Shown piece by piece: positions 1-5,897 of a DNA stretch of 5,897 bases. How positions within the stretch are numbered: position 1 is the first letter of the stretch; each line of letters opens with the position of its first letter. Location of the stretch: assembly GCA_028696935.1 (NCBI GenBank), contig JAQVGE010000063.1, positions 1 through 5,897 on the forward strand, written 5' to 3'. Under the pieces are notes generated by a model, which saw only the letters and a list, made by a program, of their open reading frames with translations, had not been told where the DNA came from and searched no databases. This DNA comes from Minisyncoccota bacterium (GTDB lineage: Bacteria > Patescibacteria > Paceibacteria > UBA9973). A program made the translations under genes and the position numbers.

Positions 1-1
1 T

Positions 2-970
2 CTTGTGGGAGGGGTTGACGTTCATGGGACAGTGGATGCTTTTCAGAAAACGCATGATCTTTGGCTGGATTTGAAAGGCATGGATTTTTCTTCCGAGATC
101 CCCATCCCGCTCCGGGGCTTGACCGGGAAATTGCATTGGAGTGGAAAAGACCTTTCTTTTGAGCAGGTGCAGACGACTCTCCACGGATGGAACGCAAAAG
201 TATCGGGGGCTTTCGTGAATCGGGACGGGCACCCTGAGACAACGGTGCGTATGGTCGTGGGTAAGGAAAAACCATGGATGGAAGCCGGTTTTAGGATTGA
301 CATGAACGATGGGGTTATGGAAGGGTTTCTTGATGCGTCTGATGCGGGAAAGTTTTCTTTCAACGGCAAGATTCGTTCCGAAGGAAATCGGTGGATTCTG
401 GATCCCTTGGTCTTGAACGATCATTATCAGGGAAAGTGCGAACTTGATTTTGTGACCGGAAATTATGCAATTGCTGTGGAGCGGGAGATGAAGCGTATTT
501 CGATCCACTCCAACCTTCGTCATCTTGATTTTGCGGTGCAGGGCCGTTTGGATCATCTGGATTTTCTGGGGCTTGACATTGTGACTCAAGGGCGGATCTA
601 TATTCATGCCATTTCCCCGAACTGGCAGGATCGGCAATTCCGTTTCAAGGCCGATTTTGAGACAGATTATTTTATTTTAAATCAGGAGCCTTTGCATGAT
701 CTGAAAGGATCCTTCGAAGTAACGCCGTACGGGATCTCTGGGATTCGTTGTACCTGGGGACGAAAGTTTGAAATGACGGGGCAAGTGGTTTTCCCTCTGA
801 AATCGCCGCAGGTAAAATTGACTGTTCGAACCGCAGATTTTGATCTCGGACAGATCCAGTTTTTTGCCTCCAAACCGCTTCCGAAAGAAATGGGCGGAAA
901 GTTAGGGGGGAAGCTTCTCATTGAAGGTGACCTAAAGCGTCCTGAAATCATCGGTGTCTTCAATGTCTAG
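2..970 (+). CDS. AsmA/TamB-like protein, partial, ends at an in-frame TAG
   Basis: The frame is already open at the first bases, so the true start lies upstream; the GTG at 5 is only the first start-like codon. The 322 visible codons encode a protein made almost entirely of short alternating polar/hydrophobic beta strands, with Gly and Asp at turns and no membrane helix or catalytic motif. This, with the run GGKLGGKLLIEGDLKRPEI just before the stop, is typical of the repeated beta-groove part of AsmA/TamB-family proteins. Members of that family are anchored in the inner membrane, span the periplasm and are thought to carry phospholipids to the outer membrane. The TAG at 968-970 cuts the protein in mid-domain, and the same frame continues afterwards. 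The mlaEFD genes directly downstream support a lipid-transport role. The family call rests on fold-like pattern and context, not on a diagnostic motif, so the exact subfamily is open. Confidence 0.6.
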   Translation, partial: LVGGVDVHGTVDAFQKTHDLWLDLKGMDFSSEIPIPLRGLTGKLHWSGKDLSFEQVQTTLHGWNAKVSGAFVNRDGHPETTVRMVVGKEKPWMEAGFRIDMNDGVMEGFLDASDAGKFSFNGKIRSEGNRWILDPLVLNDHYQGKCELDFVTGNYAIAVEREMKRISIHSNLRHLDFAVQGRLDHLDFLGLDIVTQGRIYIHAISPNWQDRQFRFKADFETDYFILNQEPLHDLKGSFEVTPYGISGIRCTWGRKFEMTGQVVFPLKSPQVKLTVRTADFDLGQIQFFASKPLPKEMGGKLGGKLLIEGDLKRPEIIGVFNV

Positions 971-1357
971 GATGGGAAATGGGGGAAGCTTGAGTATGAT
1001 CGCGGGATTATTCAGTTCCGAGGTTTTTCTCCTTATTTTCCTCTTCAAGAATCTAAAATCTGGAAGGGACGTAGTGTTTTCTTTTTGACGGGCGCGGTTG
1101 ATTTGACGCTTGACAATGTTATGGCGGGCGTAAAAATAGAGACTTTGGATCGGCTGGTGGTCTGGAAGGGACTTGAAGTGACTCTCCACGAGAAGGAGGC
1201 TAGTGTTCAGTTGGCCGGTTCTGATCTTGATCATTTGAAGCCCGTGTCGTCGATTGTAGTGGGGCCGGTGAAGCAATTCGAATCTAAAACCGGGGAGTCT
1301 GAGGAAAGTCGTCCGGATGAAAAAGGTTTTACGGTCGGAACAAGTTTAAAATTCTAG
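971..1357 (+). pseudogene. In-frame C-terminal remainder of the AsmA/TamB-like protein
   Basis: Directly after the TAG at 968-970 the same frame reads 128 sense codons to a second TAG at 1355-1357. It begins DGKWGKLEYDRGIIQFRG, which joins smoothly to the preceding GVFNV, and the beta-strand character is unchanged. It ends in FTVGTSLKF, a terminal strand with a final Phe that suits the C-terminus of a TamB-like protein. There is no convincing independent start: the first start-like codon is a TTG at 1085, 115 bases in, with no ribosome site before it. I read this as part of the upstream gene, separated by one nonsense codon and not by a frameshift. It is expressed only if the TAG is a sequence error or is read through. 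A separate small gene from 1085 is possible but unlikely. Confidence 0.6.
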
Positions 1358-1360
1358 GAG
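1356..1360 (+). promoter_or_regulatory. Ribosome binding site of mlaE
   Basis: AGGAG lies four bases before the ATG at 1365 and shares bases with the TAG stop of the upstream reading frame (1355-1357). Such packing suggests that translation of mlaE is coupled to ribosomes finishing the AsmA/TamB-like gene. If so, the premature TAG at 968 could also affect mlaE expression. Confidence 0.65.
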
Positions 1361-1364
1361 CGTT

Positions 1365-2177
1365 ATGCCACGCTGGAGTTACCTAAAAAAACTGGTGTTC
1401 ATACGGTTGCGGCTTGAAAATTTCGGGGCCACTTGCCTGAATTTTTTTTACCATGCCGGAGGCATTGCAATTCTTTTTTGTGATACATGTGCCCTGATTT
1501 TTAAGCGGAGTATTCGATGGCCTATGGTATGGGATCAGATGCTTAAAATCGGTGTGACCTCACTGCCGCTGGTTTTTTTGACGTCTCTTTTTACGGGAAT
1601 GGTGCTAGCGTTACAATCAGCTTATCAATTGCGCTTGTTTGCCGCAGAACAATTTACTTCAGACTTGATTTCGGTGTCGCTTTGCCGGGAACTCGGGCCT
1701 GTATTGACGGCAATGGTCGTGGCGGGCCGAGTGGGAGCTTCCATTGCCGCAGAGCTTGGGACGATGAAGGTTACGGAACAGATTGATGCTCTTAAGGCCC
1801 TTGCGACCAATCCCATCCAGTACCTTGTTATTCCCCGGTTTATTGCGGGACTTTTTATGCTATTTGTGTTGACGATTTATGCGGACTGTATCGGGATGCT
1901 GGGGGGATATCTTATCGCCGTCTTCAAACTGGGGATGAGTTCCCACATGTATATCAAACGGGGGTTTGATGCCCTGGTGGTCAAAGATGTTATTACGGGA
2001 CTGATCAAGGCCTTCTTTTTTGGGGGCATTATCACGGTAGTGGGATGTTATTTTGGATTTAAGGCTCGGGATGGTGCAGAAGGTGTAGGACGTGCGACCA
2101 CGTTTGCGGTTGTTGTTTCGCTGATTTTGGTGATCGCTTCTGATGCCCTTTTCACCGCTATCTTTTACTTTTTTTAA
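1365..2177 (+). CDS. mlaE: MlaE-family lipid ABC transporter permease
   Basis: This is the inner-membrane permease of a Mla-type phospholipid transporter, expected to form a dimer that binds two ATPase subunits and carries the MCE-protein ring on its periplasmic face. At 270 residues it has normal family length. The family's best conserved stretch is clear at residues 108-143, beginning RELGPVLTAMVVAGRVG and continuing through AELGTMKVTEQIDAL, followed by NPIQYLVIPR. An amphipathic N-terminal region precedes several hydrophobic helices (about 63-85, 155-188, 208-231 and 245-269). The ATG at 1365 is preceded by AGGAG, and the gene begins 7 bases after the stop of the AsmA/TamB-like gene. It is followed by the ATPase and MCE genes, in the order E-F-D and not the E. 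coli order F-E-D. Whether it moves lipid outward or inward cannot be read from the sequence. Confidence 0.96.
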   Translation: MPRWSYLKKLVFIRLRLENFGATCLNFFYHAGGIAILFCDTCALIFKRSIRWPMVWDQMLKIGVTSLPLVFLTSLFTGMVLALQSAYQLRLFAAEQFTSDLISVSLCRELGPVLTAMVVAGRVGASIAAELGTMKVTEQIDALKALATNPIQYLVIPRFIAGLFMLFVLTIYADCIGMLGGYLIAVFKLGMSSHMYIKRGFDALVVKDVITGLIKAFFFGGIITVVGCYFGFKARDGAEGVGRATTFAVVVSLILVIASDALFTAIFYFF

Positions 2178-2187
2178 TCTGACGGAT

Positions 2188-2213
2188 TTTCTTCGCGTTT
2201 TTTTTGCGAGGGA
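2188..2213 (+). other. Weak hairpin in the mlaE-mlaF gap
   Basis: In the 64-base gap between mlaE and mlaF, the arms CTTCGC (2191-2196) and GCGAGG (2206-2211) can pair around a nine-base loop of G followed by eight T. The stem is six pairs, one of them G-T, and can be extended outward by two weak pairs. No T-run follows the stem, so it is not a classical intrinsic terminator. It could be an RNA structure inside the operon message, or chance. Confidence 0.25.
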
Positions 2214-2229
2214 CCCGATAGGGCGTTTT

Positions 2230-2235
2230 AAGGGA
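2230..2235 (+). promoter_or_regulatory. Ribosome binding site of mlaF
   Basis: AAGGGA ends six bases before the ATG at 2242. It is a modest but well-placed Shine-Dalgarno-like site and supports this start for the ATPase. Confidence 0.5.
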
Positions 2236-2241
2236 TAAATT

Positions 2242-3012
2242 ATGATCGAGATCCAGAATATCCATAAGCAGTTTGGGGATAAGGATGTCCTTCGGGGTGT
2301 GGATCTTACCATTCGGGATGGGGAGACCCTTGTGATCATTGGCCGCTCGGGGTGCGGGAAGAGTGTGCTTCTGAAGCATATCATGGCGATCCTTGAGCCA
2401 GACGAGGGCGACATCAAGATTGACGGACGCTCCATGTTTTCGATGACACCCGATGAGCAGGACCGGTCTCGTCTTAAATTGGGGATGCTATTTCAGGGGG
2501 CGGCCCTTTTTGATTCGTTGACCGTCCGGGGGAATGTCGGGTTTTCACTTTTTGAACATACGCAGCTTACCGAGGAAACGATTGAGCTGAAAATTCGGGA
2601 AAAATTAAGTTGGGTGGGACTTTCGGATATTGAAGATTTGATGCCGTCCAGCCTTTCGGGAGGTATGAAAAAAAGGGTCGGGCTTGCTCGCGCGATCTGT
2701 CATGAGCCGAGCATCATTCTCTATGATGAGCCGACCACGGGTTTGGATCCTATCAATGCGGATGTAATTAATGAACTTATTTTGCAAATGCAGAGACGGC
2801 TTCGGGTGACATCCATCGTCGTCACTCACGATATGACCAGTGCGTTTAAGGTTGCAAACCGGATTGCCATGCTTTACGAAGGAAAAATTATTGCCGTTGG
2901 GACTCCGGATCAGATCCGGAACTCTCAAGATCCGATCGTTCAACAGTTCGTGACGGGATCCGCCAGTGGCCCGATCACCCATGGAATGAAAAAAGAAACG
3001 GAGATTTTATGA
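2242..3012 (+). CDS. mlaF: MlaF-family lipid ABC transporter ATPase
   Basis: This is the cytoplasmic ATPase that powers the MlaE permease. All nucleotide-binding motifs are present and intact in 256 residues: Walker A GRSGCGKS (34-41), Q-loop Gln85 in FQGAALFDSLTV, signature LSGGMKKRVGLARAI (138-152), Walker B IILYDEP (158-164), the following TTGLDP, and the H-loop His196 in VVTHDM. The signature of the form LSGGM(K/R)(K/R)RVGLARA, together with the GAALFDSLTV stretch, is characteristic of MlaF-type ATPases compared with other ABC families. The C-terminal tail after about residue 240 is short and polar; in E. coli MlaF this end helps in dimer contact and MlaB binding, but no MlaB is seen here. 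The stop overlaps the start of the MCE gene in an ATGA, so the two are probably translationally coupled. Confidence 0.97.
   Translation: MIEIQNIHKQFGDKDVLRGVDLTIRDGETLVIIGRSGCGKSVLLKHIMAILEPDEGDIKIDGRSMFSMTPDEQDRSRLKLGMLFQGAALFDSLTVRGNVGFSLFEHTQLTEETIELKIREKLSWVGLSDIEDLMPSSLSGGMKKRVGLARAICHEPSIILYDEPTTGLDPINADVINELILQMQRRLRVTSIVVTHDMTSAFKVANRIAMLYEGKIIAVGTPDQIRNSQDPIVQQFVTGSASGPITHGMKKETEIL
3000..3003 (+). promoter_or_regulatory. Ribosome binding site of mlaD
   Basis: GGAG lies five bases before the ATG at 3009, inside the last codons of mlaF. It supports initiation at the ATGA overlap (3009-3012). Confidence 0.55.
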
Positions 3013-3821
3013 AAAAATCAACCAACGAAATGGCGGTCGGAATTTTTGTTATCGTCGGATTTATCCTGCTCACGCTGGTTCTTTTTTTTGTAAGCGGTGT
3101 CTACCTATTTCGCTCGGGCTATCATGTGAAGGTGCGCTATGAATACGTCAGCATCCTCAATAAAGGTGCGCCGGTCCGGATGGCGGGTGTCCGTGTTGGG
3201 GAGGTGAGTCATGTTCAGCTTTATTTTGACGAAACAAAGAAGAAAAATTGTGTTGAGGTGAAGCTTTTTATTGAAAAGGGGATAGAAATCAGGGAAAATT
3301 ACACATTCAAGATTCAGGGAACGCATATCTTGAGCGAACCGCATATCGAGATTTCCCCGGTGAGTGGAGACGCACGGTTTTTAAAGAGCGAGGATCTGGT
3401 TGAGGGGATCAGCCCGGTGCCGGTGGAAGCGCTCATTGATCGTGCCCACGAGATTTCCGATGAGATTGCGGAAATGATGAAGAAGTTTCGCGCTAACGTT
3501 GAAGATGAGGGAATGATTACCAATCTCAAGACGATGGTGAAGAATTTCTCCGAATTGAGCGTGGCGCTTAATACTTCAGTCTCGGGATCTGAGAATGAAC
3601 TGAACCAAAGTGTAAAGAATATTGAGGCGTCCACGGCTTCCCTTGAACATATCCTGGGCCAGGTTGAAAACGGCGAAGGAACTTTGGGGAAGTTGTTGAT
3701 GCAGGATGAGCTTTATGACGAGATGCGTGCCTTTGTCAGCGATATCCGGGCGCATCCCTGGAAATTGCTCAAGAAAGACACAGGTGATTCCAGAAAGTGG
3801 TATTACCTGTTTTTAAAATAG
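3009..3821 (+). CDS. mlaD: MlaD-like MCE-domain lipid-binding protein
   Basis: This is the periplasmic substrate-binding subunit of the Mla-type transporter, anchored by one N-terminal membrane helix (about residues 9-34). One MCE domain follows at about 38-118, with the conserved core LNKGAPVRMAGVRVGEV (50-66) and the later strand pair around IQGTHILSEPHIEISP (102-117). MCE domains assemble into hexameric rings with a central lipid channel. The C-terminal half is helical and polar (about 140-240), likely a needle- or coil-forming segment. It contains NGEGTLGKLLMQDELY (221-236) and HPWKLLKK (249-256), both recurrent at the ends of MCE proteins of Gram-negative bacteria. At 270 residues it is longer than E. 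coli MlaD (about 180), so it may reach further into the periplasm. It is the last gene of the mlaEFD set and ends at a TAG. Confidence 0.95.
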   Translation: MKKSTNEMAVGIFVIVGFILLTLVLFFVSGVYLFRSGYHVKVRYEYVSILNKGAPVRMAGVRVGEVSHVQLYFDETKKKNCVEVKLFIEKGIEIRENYTFKIQGTHILSEPHIEISPVSGDARFLKSEDLVEGISPVPVEALIDRAHEISDEIAEMMKKFRANVEDEGMITNLKTMVKNFSELSVALNTSVSGSENELNQSVKNIEASTASLEHILGQVENGEGTLGKLLMQDELYDEMRAFVSDIRAHPWKLLKKDTGDSRKWYYLFLK

Positions 3822-3963
3822 CCGTAAGTTGTTCCTGTTTTAGAAGAATGTTTTTCCGAATCGGAACGGGGGATGCCTGGGAAGGTGGACTCGTGCCGGG
3901 AAATGACGGGGAACGACTTTTTTTTACATCATAAAAATAAAATATTTCTGTTTTTGAAATATC
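3822..3963 (+). other. Non-coding boundary between mlaD and yacL
   Basis: This gap separates the Mla genes from yacL. The first part is mixed in composition; 3918-3950 is AT-rich, with a run of eight T (3918-3925) and TAAAAT at 3938-3943 that could act as a -10 element. No good -35 hexamer sits at the usual distance. I found no stem directly before the T-run, so it is not a clear terminator; GTTCC and GGAAC segments around 3830-3866 could pair only across a long loop. A yacL promoter here is plausible but unproven. No gene is visible. Confidence 0.3.
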
Positions 3964-3970
3964 AAAGGAG
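3964..3970 (+). promoter_or_regulatory. Ribosome binding site that fixes the yacL start
   Basis: AAAGGAG is the strongest ribosome site in the window. It lies five bases before the ATG at 3976. The in-frame GTG at 3970 overlaps the site itself and cannot be the start served by it, so the ATG at 3976 is preferred. Confidence 0.8.
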
Positions 3971-3975
3971 TGATC

Positions 3976-5151
3976 ATGATCATTTTTATCCGCTTGCTGT
4001 TTCTTGCAGGTTGTGCAACGTTTGGTTACCTGGCTCCGTTTTCCTGGTTGGATGGACTTAACTTCTTGCATCGTGACTGGATCTCCGCTGTGATCTGGTT
4101 GATGGGGGGTGGAATTTTTGTCCTGCTTGACATTTTTTTCAAGCAGTATACGGTCAAGAACATCCTTTCGATTATTCTGGGTCTCGCGATCGGCCTTTTG
4201 ACGCACAAGCTTTTTATGACAGTTGTGGCGTATGGTAATTTTACTCCGGATGTGGAACGTACTTTTGCGATTGTAACCGCCGTTCTCTTTTCCTATCTCG
4301 GGATTATTACCATCCTTCGTGGACAAGATGAGTTTAGTTTGATGATTCCATTTGTAAGACTGGATACCAAAGGTGCCAAAGAAGATCTGATTTTGCTCGA
4401 CACGTCCGTGATTATTGACGGCCGGATTGCGGATATTGCGAATACTCACTTTATCGGAGGTAAGTTGATTTTGCCCCGGTTCGTGCTGAAGGAACTGCAA
4501 CTTATTTCTGATTCCTCAGATCCTCTTAAGAGAAATCGCGGTCGTCGTGGTTTGGACGTGATGAACGCTATCCGCGAAAATCCGAATGTGACGGTCAAGA
4601 TTCATGAGATGGATTTTCCGGAATTTAACACGGTGGATGCGAAGCTGGTAAAAATGGCCCAGGTGATTGAAGCTAAGGTGTTCACTAACGATTATAACCT
4701 GAACAAGGTGGCGGAACTTCAGGGCGTGAAGGTGCTGAACATCAATGACCTTGCGAATGCCCTCAAGCCTGTTGTGATGCCCGGTGAAGAAATGGAGATC
4801 AAAATTCTCAAAGAAGGCAAGGAACACGAGCAAGGGGTTGCTTATCTTGATGATGGCACGATGGTGGTTGTGGATGCGGCCCGACGTCGTATCGGGCAGA
4901 CGACGAAAGTGACGATCACGAGTGTACTCCAGACCCAGGCTGGCCGGATGATTTTCGGGAGGCTTTCGGATGAGGATGAAGGCCGTCGGGATCGTCATGA
5001 TCGCGGACGCGGGGATCGTTGGCATGAGAACCGGGAACGCGGGCGTGGTGACCGCCATGAACGTAACGGGGGTCGCAATGGACACAGCCACCAGACGAAC
5101 GGGCAGAGTTTTGACCCGGGGCAAGGACCGGCGGCGAGCCAGAACCATTAA
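3976..5151 (+). CDS. yacL: YacL-type membrane protein with PIN and TRAM domains
   Basis: The 391-residue product begins with four hydrophobic helices (about 3-20, 36-54, 62-83 and 97-115). A cytoplasmic PIN nuclease-like domain follows at about 137-265. The likely metal-binding acids are all present: Asp142 in [15 protein letters not shown], Glu173 in FVLKELQ, Asp221 in VDAKLVKMA and Asp239 in [11 protein letters not shown]. The basic family motif [15 protein letters not shown] is also there (180-194). A TRAM domain, a predicted RNA-binding fold, covers about 268-330. This order matches Bacillus YacL. The substrate of YacL proteins is not firmly known; RNA cleavage or binding at the membrane is inferred from the domains. 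The last 60 residues (about 332-391) are an extra, low-complexity tail rich in Arg, Gly, Asp and His. ispD lies downstream, as in Bacillus, which supports the assignment. The GTG at 3970 is rejected as a start. Confidence 0.93.
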   Translation: MIIFIRLLFLAGCATFGYLAPFSWLDGLNFLHRDWISAVIWLMGGGIFVLLDIFFKQYTVKNILSIILGLAIGLLTHKLFMTVVAYGNFTPDVERTFAIVTAVLFSYLGIITILRGQDEFSLMIPFVRLDTKGAKEDLILLDTSVIIDGRIADIANTHFIGGKLILPRFVLKELQLISDSSDPLKRNRGRRGLDVMNAIRENPNVTVKIHEMDFPEFNTVDAKLVKMAQVIEAKVFTNDYNLNKVAELQGVKVLNINDLANALKPVVMPGEEMEIKILKEGKEHEQGVAYLDDGTMVVVDAARRRIGQTTKVTITSVLQTQAGRMIFGRLSDEDEGRRDRHDRGRGDRWHENRERGRGDRHERNGGRNGHSHQTNGQSFDPGQGPAASQNH

Positions 5152-5161
5152 AAGAGGCGTT

Positions 5162-5257
5162 GTGAACGTTCGTCATTCATGCGACGTGCAGCGGTTCTTG
5201 GCGAGTGTTGATGTGTTGAACTTTTCTGACTTGATATCCCATGCGACATCAGCGTAA
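5162..5257 (+). CDS. Possible 31-residue leader reading frame before ispD
   Basis: A GTG at 5162 opens a frame of 31 codons ending in TAA at 5255-5257. A purine-rich AAGAGG (about 5152-5157) lies shortly before it. The frame fills most of the yacL-ispD gap and overlaps the ispD start (ATG at 5241) by 17 bases in another frame. The peptide starts MNVRHSCDVQ, ends SHATSA and resembles no family I know. Because ispD lacks a ribosome site of its own, translation of this frame could deliver ribosomes to the ispD start. It may equally be a chance open frame, since the same frame is open backward into yacL. Confidence 0.2.
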   Translation: MNVRHSCDVQRFLASVDVLNFSDLISHATSA

Positions 5258-5897
5258 GGTTTGTCATGTTCCCAAGATCAGTCTGATCATTCCCGCGGCC
5301 GGGCTTGGGACTCGTTTCCATCAAAGCTCCGGAGCCGACTTTAGTAAAAGTCGACGTCGAGATTCCAAACTTTTTTATGATCTTGGCGGGGAGCCGGTGC
5401 TTGCCAGAACGCTGGCCGCATTCGCAGAAATTCCGGAGATTAAGGAAGTGTTTCTGGCGGTCAGTTCCGGGATGCGTTCTGAAATAAAACGGCTTCTTTG
5501 TCGCGTTGATTGCCGGAAGATACATTATGTAACTGGAGCGGAGACAAGAGCCGGATCGGTTTTGAACGCGCTCAGACGGACGTCGCCGTCGTCCGAGTGG
5601 GTGATGGTTCATGATGGCGCGCGGCCGCTTGTCACGACAGCGGCTATTCGGCAACTGATCCGGGGGAGCACGGGCTGGGATGGAGTGATCTTGGCCAGGA
5701 AAGTTATTCCGACGATTAAGCGTGTTTTAAGGTCTGACGGACACATTGAGTCGACGGTGGATCGGAGCACGCTTTATGAAGCGGAAACGCCGCAGATGAT
5801 TCGCCGTTCTGTGCTGATCAAAGCGTATAAGATGAATCCTTGCGCTTTACAAGCGACTGATGAAGCCGGGCTTCTTGAATCGATTGGGGCTCAAGTC
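5241..5897 (+). CDS. ispD: IspD, 2-C-methyl-D-erythritol 4-phosphate cytidylyltransferase, 3' partial
   Basis: IspD joins CTP and methylerythritol phosphate to give CDP-methylerythritol, the third step of the non-mevalonate isoprenoid pathway in the cytoplasm. The 219 visible codons run to the window edge; roughly 15-25 residues are missing. Family motifs are IIPAAGLGTRF (16-26), the nucleotide-loop Lys43 in KLF, GAETRAGSVLNAL (99-111), VHDGARPL (123-130), AETPQMI and TDEAGLLE. The usual spacing between the loop Arg (Arg25) and Lys (Lys43) is about seven residues; here it is 18, with a Ser/Arg-rich insert (about 27-42) and no Pro before the Lys. The start is set by an in-frame TGA at 5232-5234, which leaves ATG 5241 as the only normal start before the first motif. 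No Shine-Dalgarno sequence is seen before it. It follows yacL by 89 bases, as in Bacillus, where ispF comes next. Confidence 0.93.
   Translation, partial: MRHQRKVCHVPKISLIIPAAGLGTRFHQSSGADFSKSRRRDSKLFYDLGGEPVLARTLAAFAEIPEIKEVFLAVSSGMRSEIKRLLCRVDCRKIHYVTGAETRAGSVLNALRRTSPSSEWVMVHDGARPLVTTAAIRQLIRGSTGWDGVILARKVIPTIKRVLRSDGHIESTVDRSTLYEAETPQMIRRSVLIKAYKMNPCALQATDEAGLLESIGAQV

Noticed and set aside
968..970. Pyrrolysine or a reassigned TAG codon
   Set aside because: TAG ends two other reading frames here, no Pyl machinery is in the window, and an AsmA/TamB-like protein is not a known pyrrolysine protein; kept only as a remote option under the nonsense-codon finding.
1441..1450. T-run in mlaE (and a similar run in mlaD near 3082-3090) as a slippage or phase-variation site
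   Set aside because: Both are short, encode Phe-rich membrane segments, and both genes are intact; nothing else supports switching.
1860..2435. 191-codon open frame on the minus strand opposite mlaE and mlaF
   Set aside because: It covers conserved coding sequence of both genes and reads as low-quality protein without motifs.
3918..3925. Run of eight T as an intrinsic terminator after mlaD
   Set aside because: No stable GC-rich stem lies directly before it.
3970..3972. GTG as the yacL start
   Set aside because: It overlaps the AAAGGAG ribosome site; the ATG at 3976 has correct spacing.
3873..4061. 62-codon + strand frame across the start of yacL
   Set aside because: It runs through the yacL ribosome site and first codons in another frame, has no ribosome site of its own and no recognisable content.
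3769..4500. 243-codon open frame on the minus strand across the mlaD-yacL boundary
   Set aside because: It lies opposite the well-supported yacL and the end of mlaD, and its translation is rich in Gln, Lys, Asn and His with no domain; it is a shadow of the coding strand.
4516..5148. 210-codon open frame on the minus strand opposite yacL
   Set aside because: yacL on the + strand has clear PIN and TRAM motifs; the reverse frame has no recognisable motif.
5148..5654. 168-codon open frame on the minus strand opposite ispD
   Set aside because: IspD motifs are continuous on the + strand through this region.

Overview
The window holds the end of one gene cluster and the start of another, all on the + strand, in a genome of roughly balanced base composition. 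The genes point to a bacterium with an outer membrane: there is an AsmA/TamB-like protein and a MlaE-MlaF-MlaD lipid ABC transporter. They are followed by a YacL-type PIN-TRAM membrane protein and IspD of the non-mevalonate isoprenoid pathway. The combination would suit an uncultured deep-branching Gram-negative lineage (for example Omnitrophota or another PVC-related group). That placement is a weak inference; no taxonomic marker gene is present. There are no RNA genes, insertion sequences, CRISPR arrays or phage genes.

Region 1 (1-1357) is the C-terminal part of a long beta-rich AsmA/TamB-like protein whose N-terminus lies upstream of the window. Its frame is interrupted by one TAG at 968-970, after which the same frame runs on without a shift for 128 more sense codons to a second TAG at 1355-1357. 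The remainder reads as the natural C-terminus of the same protein. This is therefore a single in-frame nonsense codon: a mutation, a sequence error or readthrough.

Region 2 (1365-3821) is a tight mlaE-mlaF-mlaD operon. mlaE starts 7 bases after the upstream gene's final stop, its ribosome site touching that stop. mlaF follows after a 64-base gap, and mlaD overlaps mlaF by ATGA. The products would form the inner-membrane permease, its ATPase and the periplasmic substrate-binding MCE protein. With the AsmA/TamB-like protein, the cluster looks like a set for moving phospholipid between inner and outer membrane; no MlaA, MlaB or MlaC is visible.

Region 3 (3822-3975) is a non-coding boundary with an AT-rich stretch, probably where a new transcription unit begins. 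Region 4 (3976-5897) contains yacL, whose product has four membrane helices, a PIN domain with its acidic residues, a TRAM domain and an unusual 60-residue Arg/Gly/Asp/His-rich tail. It is followed by ispD, which runs off the 3' end of the window. The yacL-ispD pairing is also known in Bacillus. IspD has about 11 extra residues in its nucleotide-binding loop and no clear ribosome site. A possible 31-codon reading frame fills the gap between yacL and ispD and overlaps the ispD start.
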